Positions 25,130-32,679 of a stretch of DNA of 64,000 nucleotides are shown in pieces. The notes under the pieces were generated by a model, which saw only the letters and a list, made by a program, of their open reading frames with translations, was not told where the DNA came from and did no database searches. Source of the stretch: Verrucomicrobiia bacterium (GTDB lineage Bacteria; Verrucomicrobiota; Verrucomicrobiia; Limisphaerales; Pedosphaeraceae). Location of the stretch: positions 124,001 to 188,000 of the forward strand of contig DATAUW010000011.1 in NCBI GenBank assembly GCA_036268055.1, written 5' to 3'. Position 1 is the stretch's first letter. Each line of letters opens with the position of its first letter. The translations under genes and the position numbers were made by a program.

Positions 25130-25649
25130 AGAACGGATCGATCCATCAGCAGCAAAAATAGATCAAGCACATTTATTTCCCCGCGAAGCCCACGCGCGTA
25201 TCTCATCACGGTTCTTGAATTGGCGTCCACATGTCCGTGGGGTACGATTGCCGATCTTGTCCCGGGGAGCACACACGCCCTCGCGTGTCGCAACTGGCGC
25301 CCTCGCCGGTTGCATCCGGGGACGTGCGTGTGGAATCAAAGAGCAGGGAAAAGATGTGGTCGGCGGGGCGCCAACCACTACACGCGAGGGCGCGCGCGCT
25401 CCCCGGGAAAGGGGGATTTCGCGGGTCTAAAGTTTCTCGCATCGGTTTCCGATAGCTCCCCTGTCCGGATAAAACATCCGCTCGCGCCACCACTGCGCCA
25501 TCTTTTCAGTCTGAAAACTTGAAACTGAAAACTTTTCTGCCTTTAACCGGGCCATTTTTACCTACCTGCAAACTCCCTTAGGGGGCAACATTTGCCCTTT
25601 CCCCGTCGCCTCCTCCTCAAAACCCCCCAAAATACGCAATTTCCACCGA
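25130..25649. repeat. Gene-free region with dispersed repeats upstream of flgB
   Basis: Twin hairpins at 25273-25288 (ACACGC-CCTC-GCGTGT) and 25291-25312 (CAACTGGCG ... CGCCGGTTG) share the design of 10699-10740. A partly inverted counterpart lies at about 25357-25405. An inverted TTTTCAGTTTCAAG copy lies at 25511-25534. A perfect palindrome GGGCAA-CAT-TTGCCC is at 25583-25597. No gene is seen. Confidence 0.7.
25583..25597. promoter_or_regulatory. Palindrome upstream of flgB promoter, possible activator site
   Basis: GGGCAA-CAT-TTGCCC is a perfect 6-bp inverted repeat centred about 86 bases before the predicted transcription start, the distance at which sigma-54 activators usually bind. A GGCAAA ... 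TTTGCC pair (50270-50291) lies about the same distance upstream of flgF. The role is inferred. Confidence 0.4.
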
Positions 25650-25665
25650 TGGCATCGCGGGTGCT
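25650..25665 (+). promoter_or_regulatory. Sigma-54-type -24/-12 promoter for flgB unit
   Basis: TGGCATCGCGGGTGCT keeps the GG (-24) and GC (-12) exactly 10 bases apart and matches TGGCA and TGCT of the consensus. The predicted start is about 25676, and the flgB ATG is at 25689. Confidence 0.65.
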
Positions 25666-25688
25666 AAAACCCGGAACGAATTATCGTT

Positions 25689-26069
25689 ATGATTGATGCT
25701 TTATTTGGAAACGCGAACTATACGGCAGCTAAAAAGATGCTGGACGTCACCGTCCTGCGTCAGGATGCCATCGCCAGCAATCTCGCCAACATCGAGACGC
25801 CCAATTACAAGCGCATGGACGTTTCCCCCGCGTTCGAGTCCCAACTCGCCCAGGCCGTCGCCAGTCAGAACCCTCAGCAAATCGCCAATCTCCAGCCCGC
25901 TCTCGCTGTGGACACCACCGCCAACGCTGGCCGGGGCGATGGCAACACCGTTCAGCTCGAAGATGAAATGTTGAAGCTCAACCAAAACATGGTCGAGCAC
26001 TCGCTTGAAACCCGCCTCATCAGCAATTCCCTGATGAATATGCGCATGGCCATCACCGGCAAAAGCTAA
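25689..26069 (+). CDS. flgB: Flagellar basal-body rod protein FlgB
   Basis: 126 residues, normal for this proximal rod subunit. LDVTVLRQDAIASNLANIETPNYKRMDV is the N-terminal rod/hook motif. The C-terminal LNQNMVEHSLETRLISNSLMNMRMAITGK forms the partner helix of the rod coiled coil. Gly/Asp-rich TANAGRGDGN lies between. It heads the long unit flgB-flhF, preceded by a sigma-54-type promoter, and is followed by flgC after 7 bases. It is exported by the type III apparatus encoded downstream. Confidence 0.95.
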   Translation: MIDALFGNANYTAAKKMLDVTVLRQDAIASNLANIETPNYKRMDVSPAFESQLAQAVASQNPQQIANLQPALAVDTTANAGRGDGNTVQLEDEMLKLNQNMVEHSLETRLISNSLMNMRMAITGKS

Positions 26070-26076
26070 TTGACCT

Positions 26077-26508
26077 ATGATTAACCTTCTCTCCGGCATA
26101 GACAGCACCGCGGCCGCCCTCAACGCCGAACGCATCCGCATGGATGTCGTCTCCGAGAACATCGCCAACGTCAATACCACCAAGGGCCTCGACGGCAAGC
26201 CTTACCAGCGCCACCAGGTTTCCTTCGCCGCCATGTTGAAACAAGCCAATCCCGACGACCCCGCCAGCGCCGCCCAAAGCGTCCAGATCGCCACCATTTC
26301 GACCGATAAACGCCCACCCTTGCTCGTTTACAATCCCGGCCATCCGGAGGCCGATGCCCGCGGCATGGTTGCCATGCCGAACATCAGTGTTCCCGAGGAA
26401 ATGGTGGACATGATCGCCAGTTCGCGCGCCTACGAAGCGAATTTGGCCGTCGCCAAAAACGCGCACAGCATGGCCATGCAAGACCTTTCCATCGGCAAAG
26501 GCCAATAA
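26077..26508 (+). CDS. flgC: Flagellar basal-body rod protein FlgC
   Basis: 143 residues. The N-terminus GIDSTAAALNAERIRMDVVSENIANVNTTKG and the C-terminus EMVDMIASSRAYEANLAVAKNAHSMAMQ are the two terminal motifs shared by rod proteins; NPGHPEADARGMVAMPNIS is FlgC-specific. It sits 7 bases after flgB and 12 before fliE, the standard flgBC-fliE order. Length and both motifs are complete. Confidence 0.96.
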   Translation: MINLLSGIDSTAAALNAERIRMDVVSENIANVNTTKGLDGKPYQRHQVSFAAMLKQANPDDPASAAQSVQIATISTDKRPPLLVYNPGHPEADARGMVAMPNISVPEEMVDMIASSRAYEANLAVAKNAHSMAMQDLSIGKGQ

Positions 26509-26520
26509 TAACTCATTTCC

Positions 26521-26964
26521 ATGGACCCACTCGCAGCATTAAAGATGATGTCCGGCAGCGGACTCGGCGGCGCCTCGCCCTTGCAGGGCGCGCAGGGTGC
26601 GCTCGCGGACATCACTGCGAAATCCATTCCGCTTTCCGAACTCCAAAAGCTTAATCCCGATAGCGCCGCGCAAGCCATCGGCGCGGGTGGTTCCGCCGGC
26701 TCCGCCGCGAACGCCGCCGCGGGAATCGGCAATACTGAAACCGGTGGCTCCTTTTCCAACCTGCTCGGCAACTTCGTCAATGAAGTCAACACCCAGCAGA
26801 CCGCCGCCGGCGATGCCATCAGCGGCCTAATGGCTGGCAAAAATGTTTCCCTGCATCAAACGATGATCTCGATGGAAGAAGCGAATGTCTCCTTCCAGAT
26901 GATGGTCGAAGTGCGCAACAAACTTTTGGATTCCTACCAGGAACTCATGCGCATGCAGATTTGA
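26521..26964 (+). CDS. fliE: Flagellar hook-basal body protein FliE
   Basis: 147 residues, longer than the usual about 100-110. The conserved part is the C-terminal about 80 residues (FSNLLGNFVNEVNTQQTAAGDAISGLMAGKNVSLHQTMISMEEANVSFQMMVEVRNKLLDSYQELMRMQI). The extra N-terminus is Gly/Ala-rich, including GAGGSAGSAANAAAGIG, probably flexible. FliE joins the MS ring (FliF) to the rod (FlgB), fitting its place between flgC and fliF. Confidence 0.93.
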   Translation: MDPLAALKMMSGSGLGGASPLQGAQGALADITAKSIPLSELQKLNPDSAAQAIGAGGSAGSAANAAAGIGNTETGGSFSNLLGNFVNEVNTQQTAAGDAISGLMAGKNVSLHQTMISMEEANVSFQMMVEVRNKLLDSYQELMRMQI

Positions 26965-26981
26965 TTTAACACGATTTTGAA

Positions 26982-28601
26982 ATGAAAAACCTTACACAAC
27001 TCGGCCAGCAACTGCTCGGCATCTGGAAACAACTCGGCGTCAACCAGCGCATCAGCATGGTCATGACCACCGCCCTCGTGGTGCTCGGCCTTGCGGGCGT
27101 GGCTTACTTTTCCAGCCGCGTGGATTACTCCCTCCTCTACGGCAAACTCGACGAAGGCGAAGCCTCCAAGGTCATCGCCGCCCTCGACGAAGCCAAGGTC
27201 CCCTACAAAATCAGCCGCGGTGGCGGCGCCATCCTCGTGCCCTCGGACAAAGTCTATCAAGTCCGCATGCAGATGGCCGGCAAAGGCATTCCCCGCGGTG
27301 AAGGCGTCGGCTTCGAGATTTTTGACAAGGCCAACTTCGGCATCTCCGATTTCGTGCAGCGCGCCAATTACACCCGCGCCGTGCAAGGCGAACTCGCCCG
27401 CACCATCAGTCAGTTGGACGAAGTCGAATCCGCTCGCGTGATGATCGTCATGCCGGAAAATCGTTTGCTCTCCGACAGCTTGCGCAAGCCCACCGCCTCC
27501 GTCTTCGTGCGCGTCAAAGGCAATAACCAGTTGCCCACCTCCGCCGTGAATTCCATTCGCTTCCTCGTCGCCAACAGTGTCGAAGGTTTGCAAGCCAACA
27601 ATGTTTCCGTCGTGGACAACCAGGGCAACGTCCTCTCCGAAAATCAGGAACCCGATTCCATCGCCGGCCTCTCCAACAATCAACTCACCGCCCGCCGCAA
27701 CTTCGAGCAATATCTCACCAAGAAAGCCGAAGGCATGCTCGAGAAAGTCCTCGGCCCCGGCCAGGCCGTCGTGCGCGTCTCCGCCGACATCAACTGGGAT
27801 ACCATCACCCGCACCGAAGAAAAATTTGACCCCGATGGCCAGGTCGTCCGCAGCAGCCAGACCACCGATGACGACACCGAATCCGCCAACGCCACTCCCG
27901 CCGGCGGCGCACCCGGCGCTTCGGCCAACGGCGCGGCCCCCGCGGACAACAGCAATGGCACGAACGCCCCCGTCGCCGCCGTTCCCACGAACAGCACCCG
28001 CGCCCGCAAAAAGACCGTCAACAACAGCTACGAGATCAACAAGAGCACGAGTAACATTCTCGAAGCCGCTGGTGGCATCAAACGCATCTCGACCGCCGTC
28101 TTCATCGCCCAGCATTTTGAAGGCAAAGGCGCGGACCGCAAAGCCGTTCCCCGCACACCCGAGGAATTGCAGCGCATCAAGCACATCGTTCAGAGCGCCC
28201 TCGGCATCCAGGAAAACGATCCCGTCCGCAAAGACGAAATCACGCTCGAAGAAATGCCTTTCAACGACCAGCAGGAAGTCGAGATGACGCAGAAATTTGA
28301 CCAGCAGGAGAAACGCCAGTTCTGGACCGATACCGCGCAGAAGCTCGTGTATCCCGGCCTCGCCGTCGTCTTCATCTTCATGTTCTGGCGCGCGCTCAAG
28401 AACACCAAGGTTGAGGAAATCCCCATCGGCGTCCCCATCGGCAATGGCAATGGTAACGGACATGGCAACGGCAATGGCAATGGCCACGGACGTCCCGGCG
28501 TCGTCACCGTCGAAGTGTTGAACCAGTTGATTCGCGAGAACCCGAATAACATGACCCAGGCCGTCCGCGGCTGGCTGACCCGCACCAAACCCAATAATTA
28601 A
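26982..28601 (+). CDS. fliF: Flagellar MS-ring protein FliF
   Basis: 539 residues. TM1 is at about 20-45 (ISMVMTTALVVLGLAGVAYF). Ring-building motifs follow (VDYSLLYGKLDEGEASKVIAALDE, GEGVGFEIFDKANFGISDFVQRANYTRAVQGELARTI). A Pro/Ala/Asn-rich insert lies at about 300-345, and TM2 near 455-475 (LVYPGLAVVFIFMFW). Just after TM2 is an odd Gly-Asn-His run (residues about 487-506, GNGNGNGHGN repeated) before the C-terminal tail that binds FliG. The tail PNNMTQAVRGWLTRTK is FliF-typical. It follows fliE by 17 bases. Confidence 0.95.
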   Translation: MKNLTQLGQQLLGIWKQLGVNQRISMVMTTALVVLGLAGVAYFSSRVDYSLLYGKLDEGEASKVIAALDEAKVPYKISRGGGAILVPSDKVYQVRMQMAGKGIPRGEGVGFEIFDKANFGISDFVQRANYTRAVQGELARTISQLDEVESARVMIVMPENRLLSDSLRKPTASVFVRVKGNNQLPTSAVNSIRFLVANSVEGLQANNVSVVDNQGNVLSENQEPDSIAGLSNNQLTARRNFEQYLTKKAEGMLEKVLGPGQAVVRVSADINWDTITRTEEKFDPDGQVVRSSQTTDDDTESANATPAGGAPGASANGAAPADNSNGTNAPVAAVPTNSTRARKKTVNNSYEINKSTSNILEAAGGIKRISTAVFIAQHFEGKGADRKAVPRTPEELQRIKHIVQSALGIQENDPVRKDEITLEEMPFNDQQEVEMTQKFDQQEKRQFWTDTAQKLVYPGLAVVFIFMFWRALKNTKVEEIPIGVPIGNGNGNGHGNGNGNGHGRPGVVTVEVLNQLIRENPNNMTQAVRGWLTRTKPNN

Positions 28602-28627
28602 TCACCGCTCCTGCCACAAGACCCATC

Positions 28628-29668
28628 ATGGAAACGGAAATCCCCATCCTCGACTTCGCCAAGATGACGAAGATGCAGAAGCTCGCCGCGCTGCTCATCA
28701 TCCTCGGCCCCGAGAGCGCCGCGCAGATGCTCAAAAATTTCGATGAGCATGAACTCGAAACCATCTCGCTTGAGATGTCCAAGCTGACCGTCATCAGCCA
28801 GGACTTGCAGCGCGAAATTTTGCGCGAGTTCACCGAAGTCGCCGTGCAAGCCAGCACCGCCATCCTCGGCGGCGTCACTTACACCAAGACCGCGCTCGAA
28901 AAATCCGTCGGCATGTTCCGCGCGTCGGACATCATCGGCCGCGTCGCCCCCGCGCCGGTTCCGGTCGTCCACATGCAGCAGATCATTGACATGGATTGCC
29001 GCCAGCTTTTCAACCTACTCAAGCACGAGCAGCCGCAAACCATCGCGCTCATCGTCAGCTATCTTTCCGCCGAAAAAAGTTCGCAACTGCTCTTGCTCCT
29101 GCGCCCCGACTTGCGCGACCTCGTCGTTGAACGCCTCGCCACTCTCGGGCCGACGCCCGTCGAAGTGGTCGAACGCATCGTGGAAGTCCTCAACACCCGC
29201 GCCGGCGCCAAATCCACGCGCGCCCTCAATCAAACCGGCGGCCTCAAGCTCGCCGCCGAAGTGCTCAACTCGATTGATAAGAACATCAGCCAATCCATGC
29301 TGCTCGAATTGGAAAAGCGCAACCCCGAACTCGGCCAGGCCATCCGCCAGAAGATGTTCACCTTCGACGACCTGTCGCTCCTCGACGGCGCTTCGCTCCA
29401 GAAAGTCATGCGCGAAGTGGACATGCGCGACCTCGCCGTGGCCCTCAAGACCGCCAACCCGAAACTCCGCGCCGCGCTCCTCGCCTCCATCTCCAAGCGC
29501 GCCGCCGAAACCGTCAACGAAGAAATCAGCTTCCTCGGCCCGCTCAAGAAAAAAGACATCGAGGCTGCGCAGATGCGCATCATCGAAAGTGTTCGCCAGC
29601 TTGAAACCGAGGGCGAAATAGATCTCAGCAACGCCACCAGCTCCTCACGTGATGAAGTCATGGTCTGA
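28628..29668 (+). CDS. fliG: Flagellar motor switch protein FliG
   Basis: 346 residues, normal length. The N-domain (KMQKLAALLIILGPESAAQMLKNFDEHELETISLEM) contacts FliF, and the middle domain has LLKHEQPQTIALIVSYL. The C-domain motor helix region (MFTFDDLSLLDGASLQKVMREVDMRDLAVALKTA) carries the charged residues that meet MotA; LMxKRAAE-like SISKRAAETVNEEI follows. It transmits torque and direction. Its 3' end overlaps fliH by 20 bases. Confidence 0.96.
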   Translation: METEIPILDFAKMTKMQKLAALLIILGPESAAQMLKNFDEHELETISLEMSKLTVISQDLQREILREFTEVAVQASTAILGGVTYTKTALEKSVGMFRASDIIGRVAPAPVPVVHMQQIIDMDCRQLFNLLKHEQPQTIALIVSYLSAEKSSQLLLLLRPDLRDLVVERLATLGPTPVEVVERIVEVLNTRAGAKSTRALNQTGGLKLAAEVLNSIDKNISQSMLLELEKRNPELGQAIRQKMFTFDDLSLLDGASLQKVMREVDMRDLAVALKTANPKLRAALLASISKRAAETVNEEISFLGPLKKKDIEAAQMRIIESVRQLETEGEIDLSNATSSSRDEVMV

Positions 29669-30239
29669 AAATATTCCGCTGCCCGCACCGTTGCGTGATG
29701 CCCGCCTTCACGCGCCGTTGACGGTCTACACCCCGCCCGATCCCGCTTTGCAGGATCAATGGAAGGCGAGCTACGATCTCGGCCGCATCGAGGGCGAAAA
29801 AGCCTTGAGCGAACAATTATTCAAGCAGCGCGCCGACATGCACGAGTTGATGCAAGGCCTGGTCAATTCGCTCAAACAAGCCGTCCCGCAAGTCGTTCGC
29901 GAAACCGAAACCATGCTCGTCTCGATCGCGTTGGAAGTCGCCCAAAAGCTCGTCGGCGATCTCCCCATCTCCGTGCCGATGGTCGAAGCCGCCGTGCGCG
30001 ATGCCCTCCTTCAAGTCGAAGGCACCGAGCAACTCACCGTGCGCCTGCATCCCGCCGATCTCGATCTGCTTCAGAAAGCCGGTTCGCCAGTGCTCAACAC
30101 CGAAGCCTCCAATGAATGCCGTTTCCTCGGTTCAGCCGAAGTGACGCGCGGCGGCTGCCTCGTGCAAACGCGTTTCGGCATCGTGGATGCCCGCCGCGAA
30201 ACCAAGTTCGATTTGCTCAAACGTAATCTCACCACATGA
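29649..30239 (+). CDS. fliH: Flagellar assembly protein FliH
   Basis: 196 residues (start GTG 29649 or ATG 29652), overlapping fliG. The N-terminal part is Pro-rich. QWKASYDLGRIEGEKALSEQLFKQ begins the helical stalk, and VRETETMLVSIALEVAQKLVGD, then AVRDALLQVEGTEQLTVRLHPADLDLL is the conserved FliH/V-ATPase-E-like C-domain, ending GGCLVQTRFGIVDARRETKFDLLKR. It binds and restrains the export ATPase FliI, encoded next with an ATGA overlap. Confidence 0.92.
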   Translation: MMKSWSENIPLPAPLRDARLHAPLTVYTPPDPALQDQWKASYDLGRIEGEKALSEQLFKQRADMHELMQGLVNSLKQAVPQVVRETETMLVSIALEVAQKLVGDLPISVPMVEAAVRDALLQVEGTEQLTVRLHPADLDLLQKAGSPVLNTEASNECRFLGSAEVTRGGCLVQTRFGIVDARRETKFDLLKRNLTT

Positions 30240-31609
30240 TGCCCAATCCCGAGCCTTGTTCCACGAACCGCCTGCAAGGGCTGTTGCGCCGCGCGCAGCA
30301 GACTCAAGTCGTGCGCAATCACGGCCGCGTCGTCCAACTCATCGGCCTCGTCATCGAGTCCGAAGGCCCGCTCGCCGCCGTCGGTGAGATCTGCCGCATC
30401 GAGTCCGCGCGCCACGATGGCCACACGCTCGCCGAAGTCGTCGGCTTTCGCAATCACCACGTCCTCCTCATGCCGCTCGGCGAAACCCACGGCATCCATC
30501 CCGGCAGCGAAGTCATCGCGCTCGGCACGTCGTTGCAAGTCCCCGTTGGCGATGCCCTCATGGGCCGCGTCATTGATGCCGTCGGCAATCCGCTCGATGA
30601 CAAAGGCCCGATCGAGGCGAACAACGCCATCAATCTTCACACGCCGCCGCCGCATCCGCTCAAGCGCCAGCGCATCCATGACACTTTTCGTACGGGCATC
30701 AAGGCGATTGACGCCTTCACGCCTTGCGGCCGCGGCCAGCGTCTCGGCATCTTCGCCGGTTCCGGCGTCGGCAAGTCCACCTTGCTCGGCATGATCGCGA
30801 GCCAGGCCGAAGCGGACGTCAATGTGATCGCGCTGATCGGCGAACGTGGTCGTGAAGTGCGCGAGTTCCTCGAAAAAGATTTGGACGAGGAAGGCCGCCG
30901 CAAATCCGTGATCGTCGTCGCTACTTCTAACCAGCCGGCGATTGCCCGTTTGAAAGGCGCGTTCGTCGCGATGGCCATTGCCGAGCATTTTCGTGATGCC
31001 GGGAAAAATGTTTTGCTGATGATGGATTCCGTCACGCGCTTTGCGATGGCGCAACGCGAGATCGGCCTCGCGGTCGGCGAACCACCCGCCACGCGCGGTT
31101 ATACGCCCTCGGTTTTTTCGCTGCTCCCGCAACTCCTCGAACGCGCCGGCTCGGGCGAACAGGGTTCCATCACCGGTTTGTTCACCGTGCTCGTTGAGGC
31201 CGACGACATGAATGATCCCATCGCCGATGCCGTGCGTTCCATCCTGGACGGCCACATCGTCCTGACGCGCGAACTCGCCACGCAAAATCATTATCCCGCG
31301 ATTGACGTTCTCGAAAGCGTGAGCCGTTTGACGCGCGACCTCACCAACGCCGATCAGCAGCAAGTCGCCTCGCGCGCCCGCGAAGTGATGGCCATTTACC
31401 GCAAGAACCAAGACTTGATCAATATCGGCGCGTATCCGGCGGGCACGAATCCGGCGATTGATTTGAGCATTCATTTGCACGAGCCGTTGAAAGCATTTTT
31501 ACGGCAGGCCGTGGACGCCGGATTTTCCACGCAACAAACCTGGTCCATGCTTCAGCAAACCATGTCGCTGCCCATGCCGCAAAAAAACGCCGCGCCCGCG
31601 AGAAAATAA
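30236..31609 (+). CDS. fliI: Flagellum-specific export ATPase FliI
   Basis: 457 residues. Walker A FAGSGVGKSTLLG (about 180-192), GERGREVREF, Walker B in NVLLMMDSVTRFAMAQREIGLAVGEPPATRGYTPSVF, and GSITGLFTVLVEADDMNDPIADAVRSILDGHIVL. The F1-beta-like fold powers substrate delivery to the export gate. The start overlaps fliH by 4 bases, and fliJ follows after 6 bases, the standard fliHIJ block. Confidence 0.97.
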   Translation: MMPNPEPCSTNRLQGLLRRAQQTQVVRNHGRVVQLIGLVIESEGPLAAVGEICRIESARHDGHTLAEVVGFRNHHVLLMPLGETHGIHPGSEVIALGTSLQVPVGDALMGRVIDAVGNPLDDKGPIEANNAINLHTPPPHPLKRQRIHDTFRTGIKAIDAFTPCGRGQRLGIFAGSGVGKSTLLGMIASQAEADVNVIALIGERGREVREFLEKDLDEEGRRKSVIVVATSNQPAIARLKGAFVAMAIAEHFRDAGKNVLLMMDSVTRFAMAQREIGLAVGEPPATRGYTPSVFSLLPQLLERAGSGEQGSITGLFTVLVEADDMNDPIADAVRSILDGHIVLTRELATQNHYPAIDVLESVSRLTRDLTNADQQQVASRAREVMAIYRKNQDLINIGAYPAGTNPAIDLSIHLHEPLKAFLRQAVDAGFSTQQTWSMLQQTMSLPMPQKNAAPARK

Positions 31610-31615
31610 TCAGCG

Positions 31616-32086
31616 ATGAAAGCCTTTCATTTCACTCTGGAAGCCGTGCGGACCTTGCGCCAGCGCCAGGAACAAACGGCGATGGAGCAATATGCACAGG
31701 CGTTGCTCGCCCGCCAGCAGATGCTGGACAAGCTCAATGCCGTGCAGCTTGAACTCACCGCCTGCGCCGAAGCCTTGCGCGCGAAACTCACCGCCGGTTG
31801 CACCGCCAGCGAAGCCGCGCAGGCCACCGAATATCATCGCGCCTTGGGAAAACGCCGCGACGAATGCCAGGCCCAGCTTGGCCTCGCCGAACGCCGCGTG
31901 AATGCCGCGCTTCAAGCCATGCTCGGCGCGCGCCAGCAGCGCGAGATTGTGGATAAATATTTCGATAAACAAAAAAGCCGCCACCAGCGCGAGGTTTTGC
32001 TCGACGAGCAGAAGCTTCTCGATGACCTCGCCGGACGCCGCGGCAATTCCATGCTCAACTGGAACCCAACGGAAGTGACCTCATGA
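31616..32086 (+). CDS. fliJ: Flagellar export stalk protein FliJ
   Basis: 156 residues, nearly all coiled coil. FHFTLEAVRTLRQRQEQTAMEQYAQALLARQQML is the N-terminal FliJ motif and VDKYFDKQKSRHQREVLLDEQKLLDDLAGRR the C-terminal one. It resembles the gamma subunit of F1 and sits in the FliI hexamer. It lies after fliI and overlaps the motE-like gene by 4 bases (ATGA). Confidence 0.92.
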   Translation: MKAFHFTLEAVRTLRQRQEQTAMEQYAQALLARQQMLDKLNAVQLELTACAEALRAKLTAGCTASEAAQATEYHRALGKRRDECQAQLGLAERRVNAALQAMLGARQQREIVDKYFDKQKSRHQREVLLDEQKLLDDLAGRRGNSMLNWNPTEVTS

Positions 32087-32679
32087 AAACATTACTAACG
32101 AAACCCTGGATGATTGTTCTGCTCAGCTCCGTGATTTATCTCGGCGCAACCGTCGCCTTTTGGAAAACCCCCGCCCGCGCGCGCGAAGTGGCCGACGACA
32201 AACAAGCCCCGCTGCAAGTTGTCCAGCACGGTCCGTCGTGGGAATTCACCAATCCCGAGGCCGATCAGCTCATGGCCGAAATCAAAGCCGAAAAAAAATC
32301 GCTTGAGAAAAAAGAGCAGGACTTGAATGACCTTTCGATACGTCTTCAAGCGGAACGCTCCGAATTAAATCTCGTCACGGAATCCGTGAAGCAGATGCAA
32401 AGCAATTTTGATCTAAGCGTCATTCGCATCAAGGACGAGGAAACAGTGAATCTCAAAAAACTTTCCAAGGTTTATTCCACGATGAGCCCGGACGGCGCGG
32501 CGAATATTTTGACCGAGATGGACGACGTCGCCATCGTGAAGATCATGGTGTTCATGAAGGACGGCGACACCGCCGGCATCCTCGAAGCGATTTCGAAGAA
32601 GGGCCCCACGGCCGCCAAACGTGCCGCCGCACTTTCCGAACGCCTGCGTCTTGCCTCGCATAATCCGACCCCAAAATAA
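32083..32679 (+). CDS. MotE-like flagellar protein (TM + coiled coil + MgtE-N-like domain)
   Basis: 198 residues. An N-terminal TM helix (PWMIVLLSSVIYLGATVAFW) is followed by a coiled coil (about 65-125) and then a small helical domain VNLKKLSKVYSTMSPDGAANILTEMDDVAIVKIMVFMKDGDTAGILEAISKKGPTAAKRAAALSERLR, which has the MgtE-N/FliG-like repeat pattern of MotE and spirochaete FlbB. MotE-type proteins help place or support the stator or export complex in the periplasm. It is embedded between fliJ (4-base overlap) and fliK (no gap), so a flagellar role is secure while the exact one is inferred. Confidence 0.82.
   Translation: MKTLLTKPWMIVLLSSVIYLGATVAFWKTPARAREVADDKQAPLQVVQHGPSWEFTNPEADQLMAEIKAEKKSLEKKEQDLNDLSIRLQAERSELNLVTESVKQMQSNFDLSVIRIKDEETVNLKKLSKVYSTMSPDGAANILTEMDDVAIVKIMVFMKDGDTAGILEAISKKGPTAAKRAAALSERLRLASHNPTPK

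Noticed and set aside
26934-28487. Minus-strand frame (517 codons) opposite fliF
   Set aside because: Antisense of a well supported FliF with matching operon context.
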